A stretch of 34,322 nt of DNA from Actinomycetes bacterium (GTDB taxonomy: Bacteria > Actinomycetota > Actinomycetes > Mycobacteriales > Mycobacteriaceae). The stretch's first letter is position 1. The number at the start of each line of letters is the position of its first letter. The stretch spans positions 1 to 34,322 of the forward strand of contig JAHZJB010000044.1 of NCBI GenBank assembly GCA_022601135.1. Direction: 5' to 3'. Below the pieces are notes generated by a model. The model did not search any database. It saw nothing but the letters and a program-made list of their open reading frames with translations, and was not told the DNA's origin. Positions 7,808-16,274 of the stretch are shown here, piece after piece. The position numbers were made by a program, and so were the translations under genes.

Positions 7808-8718
7808 GTATCCGCACCGGAACCGCCAGGTCCGGCGATCCGGACCGTCCGGTCGACATCCACTACGAGGACATGGGCGACCCGAATGACCCCGCGGTTT
7901 TGCTCATCATGGGCTTGGGTGCGCAATTGTTACTGTGGCGCAAGGAGTTCTGCGAGCGTCTCATCAGCCAGGGCCTGCGCGTCATCCGCTTCGACAATCG
8001 GGACGTCGGGCTGTCCACGAAGTTGCCCGGCCATCATTCCGGGGCCCCGCTCCTTCCCCGGATGGCGCGCTCTTTCGTCGGCCTGCCCAGTCCGGCCGCG
8101 TACACCTTGGAGGACATGGCCGACGACGCCGCCGCACTGCTCGACCATCTCGACATCGACCGGGCACACATCGTCGGCGGCTCGATGGGCGGCATGATCG
8201 CGCAGATATTCGCCGCGAAGCACCAAATACGTACCAACACCCTCGGAGTGATCTTCTCGAGTAACAACCAGCCGGTGCTACCGCCACCGGGGCCCCGCCA
8301 ACTGGCGGCCATTCTGCAGCGCCCCAAGGACACCACGCGCGAAGCCATCATCGACAACGCGGTCCGCGTCAACAGGATCATCGGCAGCCCGAGCTTTCCC
8401 GCGCCAGAGGACCGCATCCGTGCCGACGCGATCGAAGGCTACGAACGCTCCTACTACCCAGCCGGAATCGCCAGACACTTTTCGGCGATTCTCGGCAGCG
8501 GCAGCCTGTTGCGATACAACCGCCAAACCACCGCACCCACCGTGGTGATCCACGGCAAGGCAGACAAATTGATGCGGCCAATCGGTGGACGTGCGGTGGC
8601 CCGAGCGATCCAAGGCGCGCGGCTGGTGCTGTTTGACGGCATGGGCCACGAACTTCCCGAACCATTGTGGGACGACATCATCAGCGAACTGAAGACGACG
8701 TTCGCAACGGCGCCCTGA
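7804..8718 (+). CDS. lipG: Alpha/beta-hydrolase, LipG-like
   Basis: This 304-residue enzyme has an alpha/beta-hydrolase fold and probably hydrolyses a carboxylic ester or lipid. The nucleophile elbow is GGSMGG with S127, and D254 (HGKADKLM) and H282 (GMGHELP) complete the triad; the oxyanion region is IMGLGAQLLLW near residues 37-47. No signal peptide is seen, so it is likely cytosolic or membrane-peripheral. It starts at a GTG overlapping the ABC1-kinase stop by four bases, which supports this start and coupled translation. It lies directly upstream of the mycolate methyltransferases, as lipG does in M. tuberculosis. The gene name rests on this position and on overall resemblance. The substrate cannot be told from sequence. 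Confidence 0.85.
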   Translation: MSIRTGTARSGDPDRPVDIHYEDMGDPNDPAVLLIMGLGAQLLLWRKEFCERLISQGLRVIRFDNRDVGLSTKLPGHHSGAPLLPRMARSFVGLPSPAAYTLEDMADDAAALLDHLDIDRAHIVGGSMGGMIAQIFAAKHQIRTNTLGVIFSSNNQPVLPPPGPRQLAAILQRPKDTTREAIIDNAVRVNRIIGSPSFPAPEDRIRADAIEGYERSYYPAGIARHFSAILGSGSLLRYNRQTTAPTVVIHGKADKLMRPIGGRAVARAIQGARLVLFDGMGHELPEPLWDDIISELKTTFATAP

Positions 8719-8752
8719 ACTGGGCGAAGGCTCTCCCAACAGGAGACCGTAG

Positions 8753-8758
8753 TACCAT
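8753..8758 (+). promoter_or_regulatory. Candidate -10 box (TACCAT) for the first methyltransferase gene
   Basis: TACCAT fits the mycobacterial SigA -10 pattern TANNNT and lies in the 108-base gap between lipG and the methyltransferase. It would give a leader of about 60 bases. No clear -35 box is seen, as is common in mycobacteria, so this is a weak call. Confidence 0.3.
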
Positions 8759-8826
8759 TTCAAAGCGTCCGGAATCCGCGGGCTCACGAAATCTTAGAGC
8801 ATTACGCTCGGGAGGGCCTCGCCATT

Positions 8827-9750
8827 ATGGCCGCGTCAAAACGCAACCTGACACCGCACTTCGGAGACGTCCAAGCCCATTACGACCTTTCCGACGAGTT
8901 CTTCAAGTTGTTTCTCGATCCGTCGCAGACGTACAGCTGCGCATACTTCGAGCGCGACGACATGACTCTTGAAGAGGCTCAGCTCGCGAAGGTTGACCTG
9001 GCACTGGGCAAACTGGGCCTGCAACCGGGGATGACGTTGCTCGACATCGGCTGCGGCTGGGGCTCCACCATGGCGCGGGCTCTGGAAATGTATGACGTCA
9101 ACGTCATCGGCCTCACACTCAGTGAGAACCAGAAGGCGCACGTCGAGAACATGTTCGCCGACCTGGACGTGCGGCGCGGCCAAGAAAACCCCCGCAGTAA
9201 ACAGATTCTGCTGCAGGGCTGGGAGCAGTTCGATCAACCCGTCGACCGCATCGTGTCGATCGGTGCGTTCGAGCACTTCGGCAGGGACCGCTGGGATGAC
9301 TTCTTCGCGATGGCATACAAGGTGCTACCGGATGACGGCGTGATGTTGCTGCATACCATCACCGCGCTGACGCTGCCGCAGATGACCGAGCGCGGCATGC
9401 CGCTGACCTTTTCGGTGGCCCGGTTCGTCAAGTTCATCCTCACCGAAATCTTCCCGGGTGGATACCTGCCCACCATCGAACTGGTGGGCGAGCATGCGGC
9501 GAAGGCGGGTTTCGAGCTGACTCGCACACAGTCGCTACAACCGCACTACGCGCGCACGCTGGACATGTGGGCGGCGGCGCTGGAGGCCCACAAAGAGGAG
9601 GCCATCGCCGCGCAGTCCCAACATGTCTACGACCGATACATGCACTACCTGACCGGTTGCTCCCAGGGCTTCCGGGTTGGTTACATCGACGTCAATCAAT
9701 TCACGCTGGAAAAGCGACCGTGCCGGACCGGGATTGGCTCACCGGACTGA
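8827..9750 (+). CDS. Mycolic-acid SAM methyltransferase, MmaA1/MmaA2-like
   Basis: This 307-residue protein belongs to the cyclopropane-mycolate synthase family (CmaA/MmaA/UmaA), which methylates or cyclopropanates meromycolate chains using S-adenosylmethionine. The family N-terminus [16 protein letters not shown] is followed by the SAM motif DIGCGWG (73-79), [17 protein letters not shown] and LTEIFPGG. The pattern [19 protein letters not shown] and the ending YIDVNQFTL are closest to MmaA2 and MmaA1 as I remember them. A ribosome site GGGAGGG lies at 8810-8816. Two oddities: about six extra residues near 115-121 (VRRGQENP), and an 11-residue tail after the usual family end, where CGA (9715-9717) stands in place of a TGA stop. 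Product type (cis-cyclopropane, trans or methyl branch) cannot be assigned. Confidence 0.85.
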   Translation: MAASKRNLTPHFGDVQAHYDLSDEFFKLFLDPSQTYSCAYFERDDMTLEEAQLAKVDLALGKLGLQPGMTLLDIGCGWGSTMARALEMYDVNVIGLTLSENQKAHVENMFADLDVRRGQENPRSKQILLQGWEQFDQPVDRIVSIGAFEHFGRDRWDDFFAMAYKVLPDDGVMLLHTITALTLPQMTERGMPLTFSVARFVKFILTEIFPGGYLPTIELVGEHAAKAGFELTRTQSLQPHYARTLDMWAAALEAHKEEAIAAQSQHVYDRYMHYLTGCSQGFRVGYIDVNQFTLEKRPCRTGIGSPD

Positions 9751-9811
9751 CCCGGCGCTAAAATAATCGCTTCCCGCGCGTGTTTGCAGAAAGGCCAGCC
9801 CGCGGGTTGGA

Positions 9812-9817
9812 TACGGT
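9812..9817 (+). promoter_or_regulatory. Candidate -10 box (TACGGT) for the mmaA4-like gene
   Basis: TACGGT matches the TANNNT -10 pattern and would give a leader of about 28 bases carrying the AAAGGAAC ribosome site at 9843-9850. A TTGCAG at 9784-9789 is too distant (22 bases) to be a good -35. An 8-bp palindrome CCCGCGGG lies just upstream. The call suggests the second methyltransferase has its own promoter. Confidence 0.35.
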
Positions 9818-9851
9818 CTGAAAATCGTCGGCAAAACAAAGCAAAGGAACC

Positions 9852-10748
9852 ATGTCTGATCAATCCACCGGCGCTGAGCAGTTGGAGCCTCATTTCGAGG
9901 ACATCCAGGCTCACTACGACCTGTCGGACGACTTCTTCGGCGTGTTCCAGGACCCGACCCGCAAGTACAGCTGCGCGTACTTCACCGGGCCCAACGTCAC
10001 GCTCTCCCAGGCCCAGGTGGCCAACGTCGATCAGCACCTCGAACGGCTGGATCTCCAGCCGGGCATGACGCTGCTCGAAGTCGGCTGCGGTTGGGGCCTG
10101 ACCCTCCAGCGGGCAATGGAGAAGTACGACGTCAACGTCATCGGGCTGACGCTGAGTAAGAACCAGCAGACCTACTGCAACCAGTTGCTGAGCAAGGTCG
10201 ACTCCGAGCGCACCTTCGATGTTCGGCTGGAGGGCTGGGAGCAGTTCCATTGCCCGGTCGACCGGATCGTGTCGATCGAGGCGTTCGAGCACTTCGGCTT
10301 CGAACGCTACGACGACTTCTTCAAGACGTGCTACGACATTCTGCCCGAAGGCGGCCGGATGACCATCCAGAGCAGTGTCGCCTATCATCCCGACGACCTT
10401 CGCGCGCGGGGCAAGAAGCTGACCTTCGAGATGGCCCGGTTTATCAAGTTCATGATCACCGAGATCTTCCCCGGCGGCCGGGTCCCGACCACCCAGATGA
10501 TGGTCGAACATGGCGAGAAAGCCGGCTTTGTGGTGCCTGAGACTTTCTCCTTGCGCAACCACTACATCAAGACTCTGGGTATCTGGGCGGCAGCGCTGGA
10601 GAACCACAAGGACGAGGCGATCGCGGCCACGGACAAGGAGAACTACGACCGGTACATGAAGTACCTGACCGGTTGCCAGTACTACTTCGTCGACGAGGCC
10701 ATCGACGTCAGCCTGGTCACCTACCTCAAGGAGCGCGTCGCCGCCTGA
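9852..10748 (+). CDS. mmaA4: Mycolic-acid SAM methyltransferase, MmaA4 (Hma)-like
   Basis: This 298-residue protein has the same family layout as the preceding gene but resembles MmaA4/Hma, which adds a methyl and hydroxyl group to meromycolates as the precursor of methoxy- and ketomycolates. Supporting stretches are [20 protein letters not shown], the SAM motif EVGCGWG (76-82), SIEAFEHFG and especially [18 protein letters not shown], whose counterpart in M. tuberculosis MmaA4 is nearly the same as I remember it; length (298) also agrees. A clear ribosome site (AAAGGA) precedes the ATG. It lies next to the 3' end of rplA in convergent orientation, exactly where mmaA4 lies in M. tuberculosis. 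UmaA-like or other CmaA-family function is the main alternative. Confidence 0.8.
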   Translation: MSDQSTGAEQLEPHFEDIQAHYDLSDDFFGVFQDPTRKYSCAYFTGPNVTLSQAQVANVDQHLERLDLQPGMTLLEVGCGWGLTLQRAMEKYDVNVIGLTLSKNQQTYCNQLLSKVDSERTFDVRLEGWEQFHCPVDRIVSIEAFEHFGFERYDDFFKTCYDILPEGGRMTIQSSVAYHPDDLRARGKKLTFEMARFIKFMITEIFPGGRVPTTQMMVEHGEKAGFVVPETFSLRNHYIKTLGIWAAALENHKDEAIAATDKENYDRYMKYLTGCQYYFVDEAIDVSLVTYLKERVAA

Positions 10749-10752
10749 CGGT

Positions 10753-10774
10753 CTGCGAAGCCGGCCGGGCGCAG
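10753..10774 (+). terminator. Hairpin just after the mmaA4-like stop codon
   Basis: Beginning five bases after the stop, CTGCG and CGCAG flank a GC-rich self-complementary CCGGCCGG core. There is no U-run, which is common for mycobacterial terminators. The pairing is imperfect, so this is tentative. Confidence 0.35.
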
Positions 10775-11148
10775 CCCCCATTGCCGGATCACCACCCGCA
10801 TTCGTGAAACCCGATGAAATCGGCAAATGGCGGCAACAATGATGTTTGCTGACGTGAATCACGAGCTCGCACTACCGCGGCCCGGGGCGGCACCGCAGCT
10901 CGCCGAAACCGCAGGAGAAGCGACCCCGCACAGGTCTACCGCAAGCGATAATTGCCGATGGCCAGACGAATTCCCACGTCCAATGCTATGTTGCTGTGGG
11001 GGTGCTTCTCGGCCACCAAATCGAGGTTATTCGGGGGATGCGGCGTCGATCTTCTGGCCTGTGAGGCTGAGCCGCCGTTCGTGGGGGGCGGCAGTCTCAG
11101 CCGGGGCCGGTCGTAAACGGTGACCGAGGAGCACTCCCAAGAAAAGGA
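10775..11148. other. Intergenic stretch between convergent genes, no gene recognised
   Basis: About 370 bases between the mmaA4-like gene and the rplA 3' repeats. A 98-codon frame on the plus strand (10827-11123) and a 74-codon one on the minus strand look like noise: arginine/proline/serine-rich, without family resemblance or a good ribosome site. I see no tRNA or clear regulatory site here. Confidence 0.5.
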
Positions 11149-11259
11149 CTCCGACCCCATGGTCGGCTCCGGCTGGCGCCTACGCCTCCGACCCGATGGT
11201 CGGCTCCGGCTGGCGCCTACGCCTCCGACCCGATGGTCGGCTCCGGCTGGCGCCTACGC
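11149..11259. repeat. Three tandem 37-bp repeats overlapping the rplA stop codon
   Basis: Three head-to-tail 37-base units start at 11149, 11186 and 11223. Copies 2 and 3 are identical; copy 1 differs at one base (11158). Each has a 6-bp hairpin, CCGACC-CGAT-GGTCGG, and the single difference falls in its loop (CCAT). Copy 3 contains the rplA stop codon (11254-11256), so the array looks like repeated duplication of the rplA end and its 3' flank. It lies between convergent genes and may act as a bidirectional terminator; that role is inferred. Confidence 0.95.
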
Positions 11260-11961
11260 CTCCGTGAAATTCCGGACCACTGTCGGGTCCACCGGGATAC
11301 CCGGTCCGGTAGTGGTGGAGACGACGATCTTCTTGAGGTAACGCCCCTTGGACGACGACGGCTTGGCGCGCAGGATTTCGTCGAGCGCGGCACCGTAATT
11401 CTCGGCCAGCGACTGCTCGTCGAACGACGCCTTGCCGATCACGAAGTGCAGATTGGCCTGTTTGTCGATCCGGAAGCTGATCTTGCCGCCCTTGATATCC
11501 GACACAGCCTTCGCCACGTCCGGGGTGACCGTGCCGGTCTTCGGGTTCGGCATCAGACCACGGGGTCCCAGGATCCGCGCAATGCGACCGACCTTGGCCA
11601 TCTGGTCCGGGGTGGCGATCGCGGCATCGAAATCCAGGAACCCGCCCTGAATCTTTTCGATCAAGTCGTCGCTGCCGACGATGTCAGCACCTGCGGCCTC
11701 GGCGGCTTCGGCCTTGTCCCCCACGGCGAACACCGCGACGCGGGCCGTCTTGCCGGTGCCATGCGGCAAGTTCACCGTGCCGCGCACCATCTGGTCAGCC
11801 TTACGCGGATCCACACCTAACCGGATCGCGACCTCCACGGTGGCGTCCTGCTTCTTCGACGACGTTTCTTTGGCTAATTTCGCGGCCTCCAGCGGTGTGT
11901 GCAGCCGCTCCCTATCGACCTTCTCGGCTGCTTCGCGGTACGCCTTGCCGTTCTTGCTCAT
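11254..11961 (-). CDS. rplA: 50S ribosomal protein L1
   Basis: A complete L1 protein of 235 residues, which forms the ribosomal L1 stalk and binds 23S rRNA; in many bacteria it also binds its own mRNA to repress the L11-L1 operon. Family stretches include [33 protein letters not shown] and [18 protein letters not shown] strong ribosome site (AGGAGAGAAGGAA) precedes the ATG. It follows rplK on the same strand after an unusually structured 139-base gap. The last codons and stop lie inside the third copy of a 37-bp repeat, so its 3' end has been duplicated twice downstream. Confidence 0.98.
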   Translation of the reverse strand: MSKNGKAYREAAEKVDRERLHTPLEAAKLAKETSSKKQDATVEVAIRLGVDPRKADQMVRGTVNLPHGTGKTARVAVFAVGDKAEAAEAAGADIVGSDDLIEKIQGGFLDFDAAIATPDQMAKVGRIARILGPRGLMPNPKTGTVTPDVAKAVSDIKGGKISFRIDKQANLHFVIGKASFDEQSLAENYGAALDEILRAKPSSSKGRYLKKIVVSTTTGPGIPVDPTVVRNFTEA

Positions 11962-11992
11962 TTCCTTCTCTCCTGATCAGAGTTGTGGTTGG

Positions 11993-12077
11993 CGGGCCGT
12001 AGCTGGCCCTCCCACTGGTCTTGCGTCAAGACTGCACGGACGGCGGCACTCGAAGTCCGTCACCGTCAGTGCAGTCT
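11993..12077 (-). promoter_or_regulatory. Overlapping hairpins in the rplK-rplA intergenic RNA
   Basis: On the transcribed strand the gap carries three stem-loops. A 9-bp stem AGACTGCAC/GTGCAGTCT (12069-12077 with 12029-12037) encloses a smaller GGAC/GTCC pairing. A 6-bp stem GTCTTG/CAAGAC (12018-12032) with a 3-base loop shares bases 12029-12032 with the first stem, so the two cannot form together. A GGGCC/GGCCC hairpin follows near 11994-12009, upstream of the rplA ribosome site. This looks like an attenuator or an L1-binding regulatory site, but no factor or terminator run is visible. Confidence 0.45.
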
Positions 12078-12100
12078 CAACGGTGAATCGTGACGCCTAC

Positions 12101-12529
12101 CTACTCGACGGTGATACCCATCGACCGAGCAGTCCCGGCGATGATCTTGGCCGCCGCATCGATGTCGTTGGCGTTCAGGTCTTGCTTCTTCGTCTCGGCG
12201 ATCTCGCGCACCTGATCCCAGGTCACCGTGGCGACCTTGGTCGTGTGTGGGGTACCGGAACCCTTCGCCACGCCGGCCGCCTTCAGCAGCAGCTTTGCCG
12301 CGGGCGGGGTCTTCAACGCGAAGGTGAAGCTGCGGTCCTCGTAGACGGTGATCTCCACGGGGATGACATTTCCGCGCTGCGACTCGGTGGCGGCGTTATA
12401 TGCCTTGCAGAACTCCATGATGTTGACACCGTGCTGGCCGAGCGCAGGACCGACCGGCGGGGCGGGGTTGGCCTGCCCAGCCTGAATCTGCAGCTTGATC
12501 AGCCCGACCGCCTTCTTCTTCGGGGCCAT
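12101..12529 (-). CDS. rplK: 50S ribosomal protein L11
   Basis: A complete 142-residue L11, the ribosomal stalk-base protein that binds the GTPase-associated region of 23S rRNA and is needed for the RelA-dependent stringent response. The N-terminus has [20 protein letters not shown] followed by [16 protein letters not shown], and the C-terminal RNA-binding domain ends [20 protein letters not shown]. The ribosome site GAAAGGAAC precedes the ATG by a few bases. It lies after nusG and before rplA, the standard secE-nusG-rplK-rplA order. Confidence 0.98.
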   Translation of the reverse strand: MAPKKKAVGLIKLQIQAGQANPAPPVGPALGQHGVNIMEFCKAYNAATESQRGNVIPVEITVYEDRSFTFALKTPPAAKLLLKAAGVAKGSGTPHTTKVATVTWDQVREIAETKKQDLNANDIDAAAKIIAGTARSMGITVE

Positions 12530-12611
12530 TGGGATGTTCCTTTCTCGGGTTCTCCGCGATTCCGGGCGTGGTCCTCGCCGCTGAGCAAGGATGAGCCCGC
12601 CGAAACCGCAG

Positions 12612-13379
<768 letters not shown>

Positions 13380-13392
13380 TCAGCCATCGGGA

Positions 13393-13851
13393 TCAGCCGA
13401 ACACCATCATCACGAGCCTGCCCACACCGATATCGGTGAACCCGATCAGCGCCACCATGAACGCGAGGAAGAACAGCACAACGGTGGTGTAGCTGAGCAT
13501 CTGCTTGCGATTCGGCCAGATGACCTTGCGCAGCTCGGCGATGACTTCCTGCAGGTAGTTCCAGACGAACGCGAACGGGTTACGCGAAGGCCCGTCCTTG
13601 GGCTTCTTGGCGGTCTTCTTGGGTCCGCCGCCCTTGTTGCCGTCGTCATCGCCGCCGGAAGCCTCGGTACCGGGTGCCTCGTTGGTGTCCTCGGCGTGCA
13701 CCTCGGCCGCCGCGCCACGCCGTGATCGCTTACCTGTTGGCCGCGCCGGCCGTGTCACAACCGCCGTCTGGGCGCCGGGGTCACCGTCGTCCGTGCTGCC
13801 GGTGGCGGCGCCAGGGTCTGCGGAGCCGGCACCTTCGCGCTCGTCGCTCAC
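13393..13851 (-). CDS. secE: Preprotein translocase subunit SecE
   Basis: This 152-residue protein is the SecE subunit that stabilises SecY in the Sec translocon. The conserved part is C-terminal: [20 protein letters not shown], with the amphipathic helix and the WPNRKQ motif, then one membrane helix ([17 protein letters not shown]). The first ~85 residues are a charged, low-complexity extension rich in Asp, Gly, Thr and Lys, as in other mycobacterial SecE proteins. The start is GTG, preceded by GAAAGG. A tRNA-Trp gene lies directly upstream. Confidence 0.96.
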   Translation of the reverse strand: MSDEREGAGSADPGAATGSTDDGDPGAQTAVVTRPARPTGKRSRRGAAAEVHAEDTNEAPGTEASGGDDDGNKGGGPKKTAKKPKDGPSRNPFAFVWNYLQEVIAELRKVIWPNRKQMLSYTTVVLFFLAFMVALIGFTDIGVGRLVMMVFG

Positions 13852-13922
13852 CGCGTGCCTTTCTCTTCTGATCGGGTGTCGTGTGGTTCACCTACCAGTG
13901 TCCACGCTTGTCTAGTTAGTTG

Positions 13923-13995
<73 letters not shown>

Positions 13996-14061
13996 TCATA
14001 GCGGGTAAAGGGGCCACACAACTCGCGCGCTCCCCGATCGGTCGATCTAGGCCGACGGACA

Positions 14062-14104
14062 GCGCGCTGGACTGGGGATACCCCGAGGTGCGAGTGTAGC
14101 GCGC
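14062..14104 (-). promoter_or_regulatory. Candidate promoter (TACACT) and stem-loop upstream of tRNA-Trp/secE
   Basis: On the minus strand TACACT (complement of 14093-14098) fits the TANNNT -10 pattern, about 98 bases upstream of tRNA-Trp. A 7-bp inverted repeat GCGCGCT/AGCGCGC (14062-14068 and 14098-14104) overlaps it, and a GGGG-ATA-CCCC mini-hairpin (14074-14084) lies between. This 160-base gap after hadC would suit a promoter for tRNA-Trp and secE-nusG. No clear -35 is seen. Confidence 0.35.
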
Positions 14105-14156
14105 ACCCGGTCGGAGTTGCTAATCCGCCCCTCCCGGCTGAGGCACCCGCAGCCTC

Positions 14157-14666
14157 CTAGTCGCCGATCGCCGTGCGAATCACCTGACCGGTTTTAGGAT
14201 CCCACTTCGCCGAGATCGAGTTGTCGCCTTCGTGGCCCATGAGGGTGGTGTACGACTCCATCACGACTTCACCGCTCACGTCCGCACACACATTCTGGGT
14301 CGTGACGATGTCGGCGCCGAACCGTTCGTCCACCGTCAGGATGGTCATGGTGCCGGTCAACTCGTCGCCGGCCTTGATCGGTCGGTGGAACTGAAACTTC
14401 TGGTCGACCTGCACGATCTGCATGGTCTCCATGCCGACGTCGACGTGCTGGAAGAAGTGCCGCTGGATCATCACCGCGAAGATCGACATGAAGGTCGGCG
14501 GGGCGATGATCGCGCTATGCCCGAGTTCGGCGGCGGCGGCCTCGTCGAGCGACGCCGGGTCGTCGACTTTGACCGCGTTCGCGAATTGGCGAATCTGTTC
14601 ACGGCCGACGACGAATGTGTCGGGGTATTTCCAGACCATCCCGAGGATGTCGACTTTCAGAGCCAT
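14157..14666 (-). CDS. hadC: (3R)-hydroxyacyl-ACP dehydratase subunit HadC
   Basis: This 169-residue protein is HadC, the partner subunit that pairs with HadB in the FAS-II dehydratase acting on long meromycolate intermediates. It has the hot-dog fold pattern of the family: KVDILGMVWKYPDTFVVGRE, then AIIAPPTFMSIFAVMI and IVQVDQKFQFHRPIKAGDEL. It lacks the catalytic D...H hydratase motif carried by HadB, consistent with a substrate-recognition role. It starts 12 bases after hadB and is last in the hadA-hadB-hadC operon. In M. tuberculosis this complex is the target of thiacetazone-type drugs (family knowledge). Confidence 0.95.
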   Translation of the reverse strand: MALKVDILGMVWKYPDTFVVGREQIRQFANAVKVDDPASLDEAAAAELGHSAIIAPPTFMSIFAVMIQRHFFQHVDVGMETMQIVQVDQKFQFHRPIKAGDELTGTMTILTVDERFGADIVTTQNVCADVSGEVVMESYTTLMGHEGDNSISAKWDPKTGQVIRTAIGD

Positions 14667-14678
14667 TCTGAACCCCGC

Positions 14679-15107
14679 CTAAGCCAGCTTCGCACCAGCG
14701 ACTGCGCGACCGAAGATCTTCTTGCCACCGGAAGTGGCAGTAATGGCGATCACGACCGACTTCGTCTTCGGATCAACGGATTTCACGCGTCCACTGAAGA
14801 CTATTTCCGCGCCTTTGCCGTCGTTGGGCACCGGCACGACCGCGGTGAAGCGCACGTTGTACTCGGTGACCGCGCCGGGGTCGCCGACCCACGAGGTGAC
14901 GTACCCGCCGCCGAGGCCCATGGTGAGCATGCCGTGCGCGATGGCGGTGTCGAGACCGACCTGCTTGGCGATCTCGTCGTCCCAGTGGATCGGGTTGAGG
15001 TCGCCGGACACCCCGGCATAGTTCACTAGGTCTCCCCTGGTCAAGGGGATGGTTTTGGCCGGCAGTTGGTCGCCGACCTTGACTAAGCTGAACTCACGCA
15101 GTGCCAT
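14679..15107 (-). CDS. hadB: (3R)-hydroxyacyl-ACP dehydratase catalytic subunit HadB
   Basis: A 142-residue MaoC-like hot-dog protein, the catalytic subunit shared by the HadAB and HadBC dehydratases of FAS-II mycolate elongation. The hydratase motif is GDLNPIHWDD with the catalytic D36 and H41, followed by AIAHGMLTMGLGGGYV. I chose the ATG at 15105-15107, which begins MALREFSLVK like HadB proteins I know. A longer frame upstream would lie within hadA. The start overlaps the last 14 bases of hadA, so the two are translationally coupled. It is followed by hadC. Confidence 0.96.
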   Translation of the reverse strand: MALREFSLVKVGDQLPAKTIPLTRGDLVNYAGVSGDLNPIHWDDEIAKQVGLDTAIAHGMLTMGLGGGYVTSWVGDPGAVTEYNVRFTAVVPVPNDGKGAEIVFSGRVKSVDPKTKSVVIAITATSGGKKIFGRAVAGAKLA

Positions 15108-15573
15108 CGCTGAAGCCACTTTCTCCATCTTCTTCGCTACGCCCCGCAAGGGTGGTGTAGTTCTCCTGGACGATGTCGCCATTTTCGTTGCTGACGATAT
15201 TCTTTGTGACGATGATGTCGGTTCCGTGCGCTTTTCGGACCGAGTCCACCCACACGTCGCAATAGAGTTTGTCCCCGGCCTTGATGGGTTTGAGGAACTT
15301 GACCACCTGGTCAACCTGGACGATCTGGGCATCGGCGGTGCCGACGTTGTTGGCGACGAACATCGCTGTCTGCGCCTGATAGACGAACACCGAAAGGAAC
15401 GTCAGCGGCGCCGGCAACGTGTCGTATCCGAGCTCGGCGGCGGCATCCTCGTCGAAGAAGACAGCGTCCTCGTTCTTGACCGCGACTGCGTATTCGCGAA
15501 TTTTCTCGCGACCCACCATGTAGTGGTCGGGGTAGCGAAAGCGCGACCCGACGAGGTTATCGAGAAACGACAC
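15094..15573 (-). CDS. hadA: (3R)-hydroxyacyl-ACP dehydratase subunit HadA
   Basis: A 159-residue HadA, which pairs with HadB for the earlier, shorter-chain FAS-II cycles. It resembles HadC (SRFRYPDHYMVGREKIREYA, LPAPLTFLSVFVYQAQ, IVQVDQVVKFLKPIKAGDKL), reflecting their common origin, and also lacks the catalytic hydratase motif. The start is GTG at 15571-15573. No strong ribosome site is visible upstream. It begins 66 bases after rpmG, and its end overlaps hadB. Confidence 0.95.
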   Translation of the reverse strand: MSFLDNLVGSRFRYPDHYMVGREKIREYAVAVKNEDAVFFDEDAAAELGYDTLPAPLTFLSVFVYQAQTAMFVANNVGTADAQIVQVDQVVKFLKPIKAGDKLYCDVWVDSVRKAHGTDIIVTKNIVSNENGDIVQENYTTLAGRSEEDGESGFSDGTA

Positions 15574-15639
15574 GATTCGGTGAACCTACCTAGTCGGCCT
15601 CGGCAACCGTGCACCGGCGCCCGGCCCGCGTCGGGTCGC

Positions 15640-15807
15640 TCAACGCGACTCCTTGTGGGCCTCGTGCTTGCCGCAGTTGGGGCAGAACTTCTTGATCTCG
15701 AGCCGGTCAGGATCGTTGCGACGGTTCTTCTTGGTGATGTAGTTGCGGTGCTTGCACACCTCGCATGCCAAGGTGATCTTCGGCCGTACGTCTGTACTGG
15801 ACGCCAC
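15640..15807 (-). CDS. rpmG: 50S ribosomal protein L33
   Basis: This 55-residue protein is the zinc-binding (C+) form of ribosomal protein L33: [20 protein letters not shown] followed by a second Cys pair, FCPNCGKH. The start is GTG at 15805-15807, after GAGGCACCTGAC. It corresponds to rpmG2 of M. tuberculosis, which lies between metT and hadA, the same neighbours as here. Mycobacteria carry zinc-free paralogues used under zinc starvation; this is the ordinary zinc form. Confidence 0.96.
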   Translation of the reverse strand: MASSTDVRPKITLACEVCKHRNYITKKNRRNDPDRLEIKKFCPNCGKHEAHKESR

Positions 15808-15857
15808 GTCAGGTGCCTCTTTCTACATTTCTCGAACTCGGTTCCCGGTACTGCTTG

Positions 15858-15931
15858 TAGCGGTGGGGGGGCTCGATCCCCCGACCTCACGATTATGAGT
15901 CGTGCGCTCTAACCAGCTGAGCTACACCGCC
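15858..15931 (-). tRNA. metT: tRNA-Met (elongator, anticodon CAT)
   Basis: The 74-base cloverleaf has acceptor GGCGGTG/CACCGCT with a G-U first pair, D-arm AGCTCAGCTGGTTAGAGC, anticodon CAT (complement of 15895-15897) and T-arm GGATCGAGCCC. The first pair and acceptor are those of an elongator tRNA, not the initiator (no C1-A72 mismatch). A tRNA-Ile2 decoding AUA would also have CAT; position upstream of rpmG supports metT. The CCA end is not encoded. Confidence 0.93.
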
Positions 15932-16002
15932 CCGGATGAAACAGGCGGTTCGCGTCACACGTGAAGCTTTCCCGTCGCTCCGCTTACCGCGCTGTCCAAC
16001 CG

Positions 16003-16075
16003 AGCCCCCTAACGGAATCGAACCGTTGACCTTTTCCTTACCATGGAAACGCTCTACCGACTGAGCTAAGGGGGC
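16003..16075 (-). tRNA. thrT: tRNA-Thr (anticodon GGT)
   Basis: The 73-base cloverleaf has acceptor GCCCCCT/AGGGGGC, D-arm AGCTCAGTCGGTAGAGC, anticodon GGT (complement of 16040-16042) and T-arm GGTTCGATTCC. The discriminator is T and the CCA is not encoded. It is the first gene of the minus-strand block that leads into tRNA-Met, rpmG and hadABC. Confidence 0.96.
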
Positions 16076-16261
16076 GCTGTTGTCCTGCTTGCAATACTTG
16101 AGCTCACCGCGCAGCGATGAGCCCTAAAGAGGGTACATTCTCACCGTTTGCGGCGCCAAACCGCTGGTCATTGCCGAACTGGGAGTCTCTGTCGCGCCTG
16201 TCGGTCCGCGGTAGCACCCGGAGCTCGACCCCGGGTGCGGTGGCGACGCCGACGTGGCGCA

Positions 16262-16267
16262 TACGCT
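16262..16267 (+). promoter_or_regulatory. -10 box (TACGCT) placing transcription start at the ATG
   Basis: TACGCT fits TANNNT and ends seven bases before the ATG at 16275, so a transcript would begin about at the start codon itself. With no ribosome site present, this suggests leaderless translation, which is common in mycobacteria. No -35 box is evident. Confidence 0.4.
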
Positions 16268-16274
16268 GATCGTC

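Noticed and set aside
9696..10862. A 388-codon minus-strand frame opposite the mmaA4-like gene
   Set aside because: Antisense shadow of a well-supported gene; no recognisable motifs, and GC-rich codon bias makes long antisense frames common.
10827..11123. A 98-codon plus-strand frame after the mmaA4-like gene
   Set aside because: No ribosome site, no family resemblance, and a composition (Arg, Pro, Ser rich) typical of chance frames in GC-rich DNA.
13393..13851. Long charged N-terminal extension of SecE as a novelty
   Set aside because: Such extensions are usual in mycobacterial SecE proteins.
15858..16075. tRNA genes as prophage or island attachment sites
   Set aside because: No integrase or duplicated tRNA 3' end nearby, and the gene order around the tRNAs is that of other mycobacteria.
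16254..16274. GTG at 16254 as the start of the metallo-beta-lactamase-fold gene
   Set aside because: The seven extra residues lack a ribosome site, and a -10 box (16262-16267) would lie inside the coding region.
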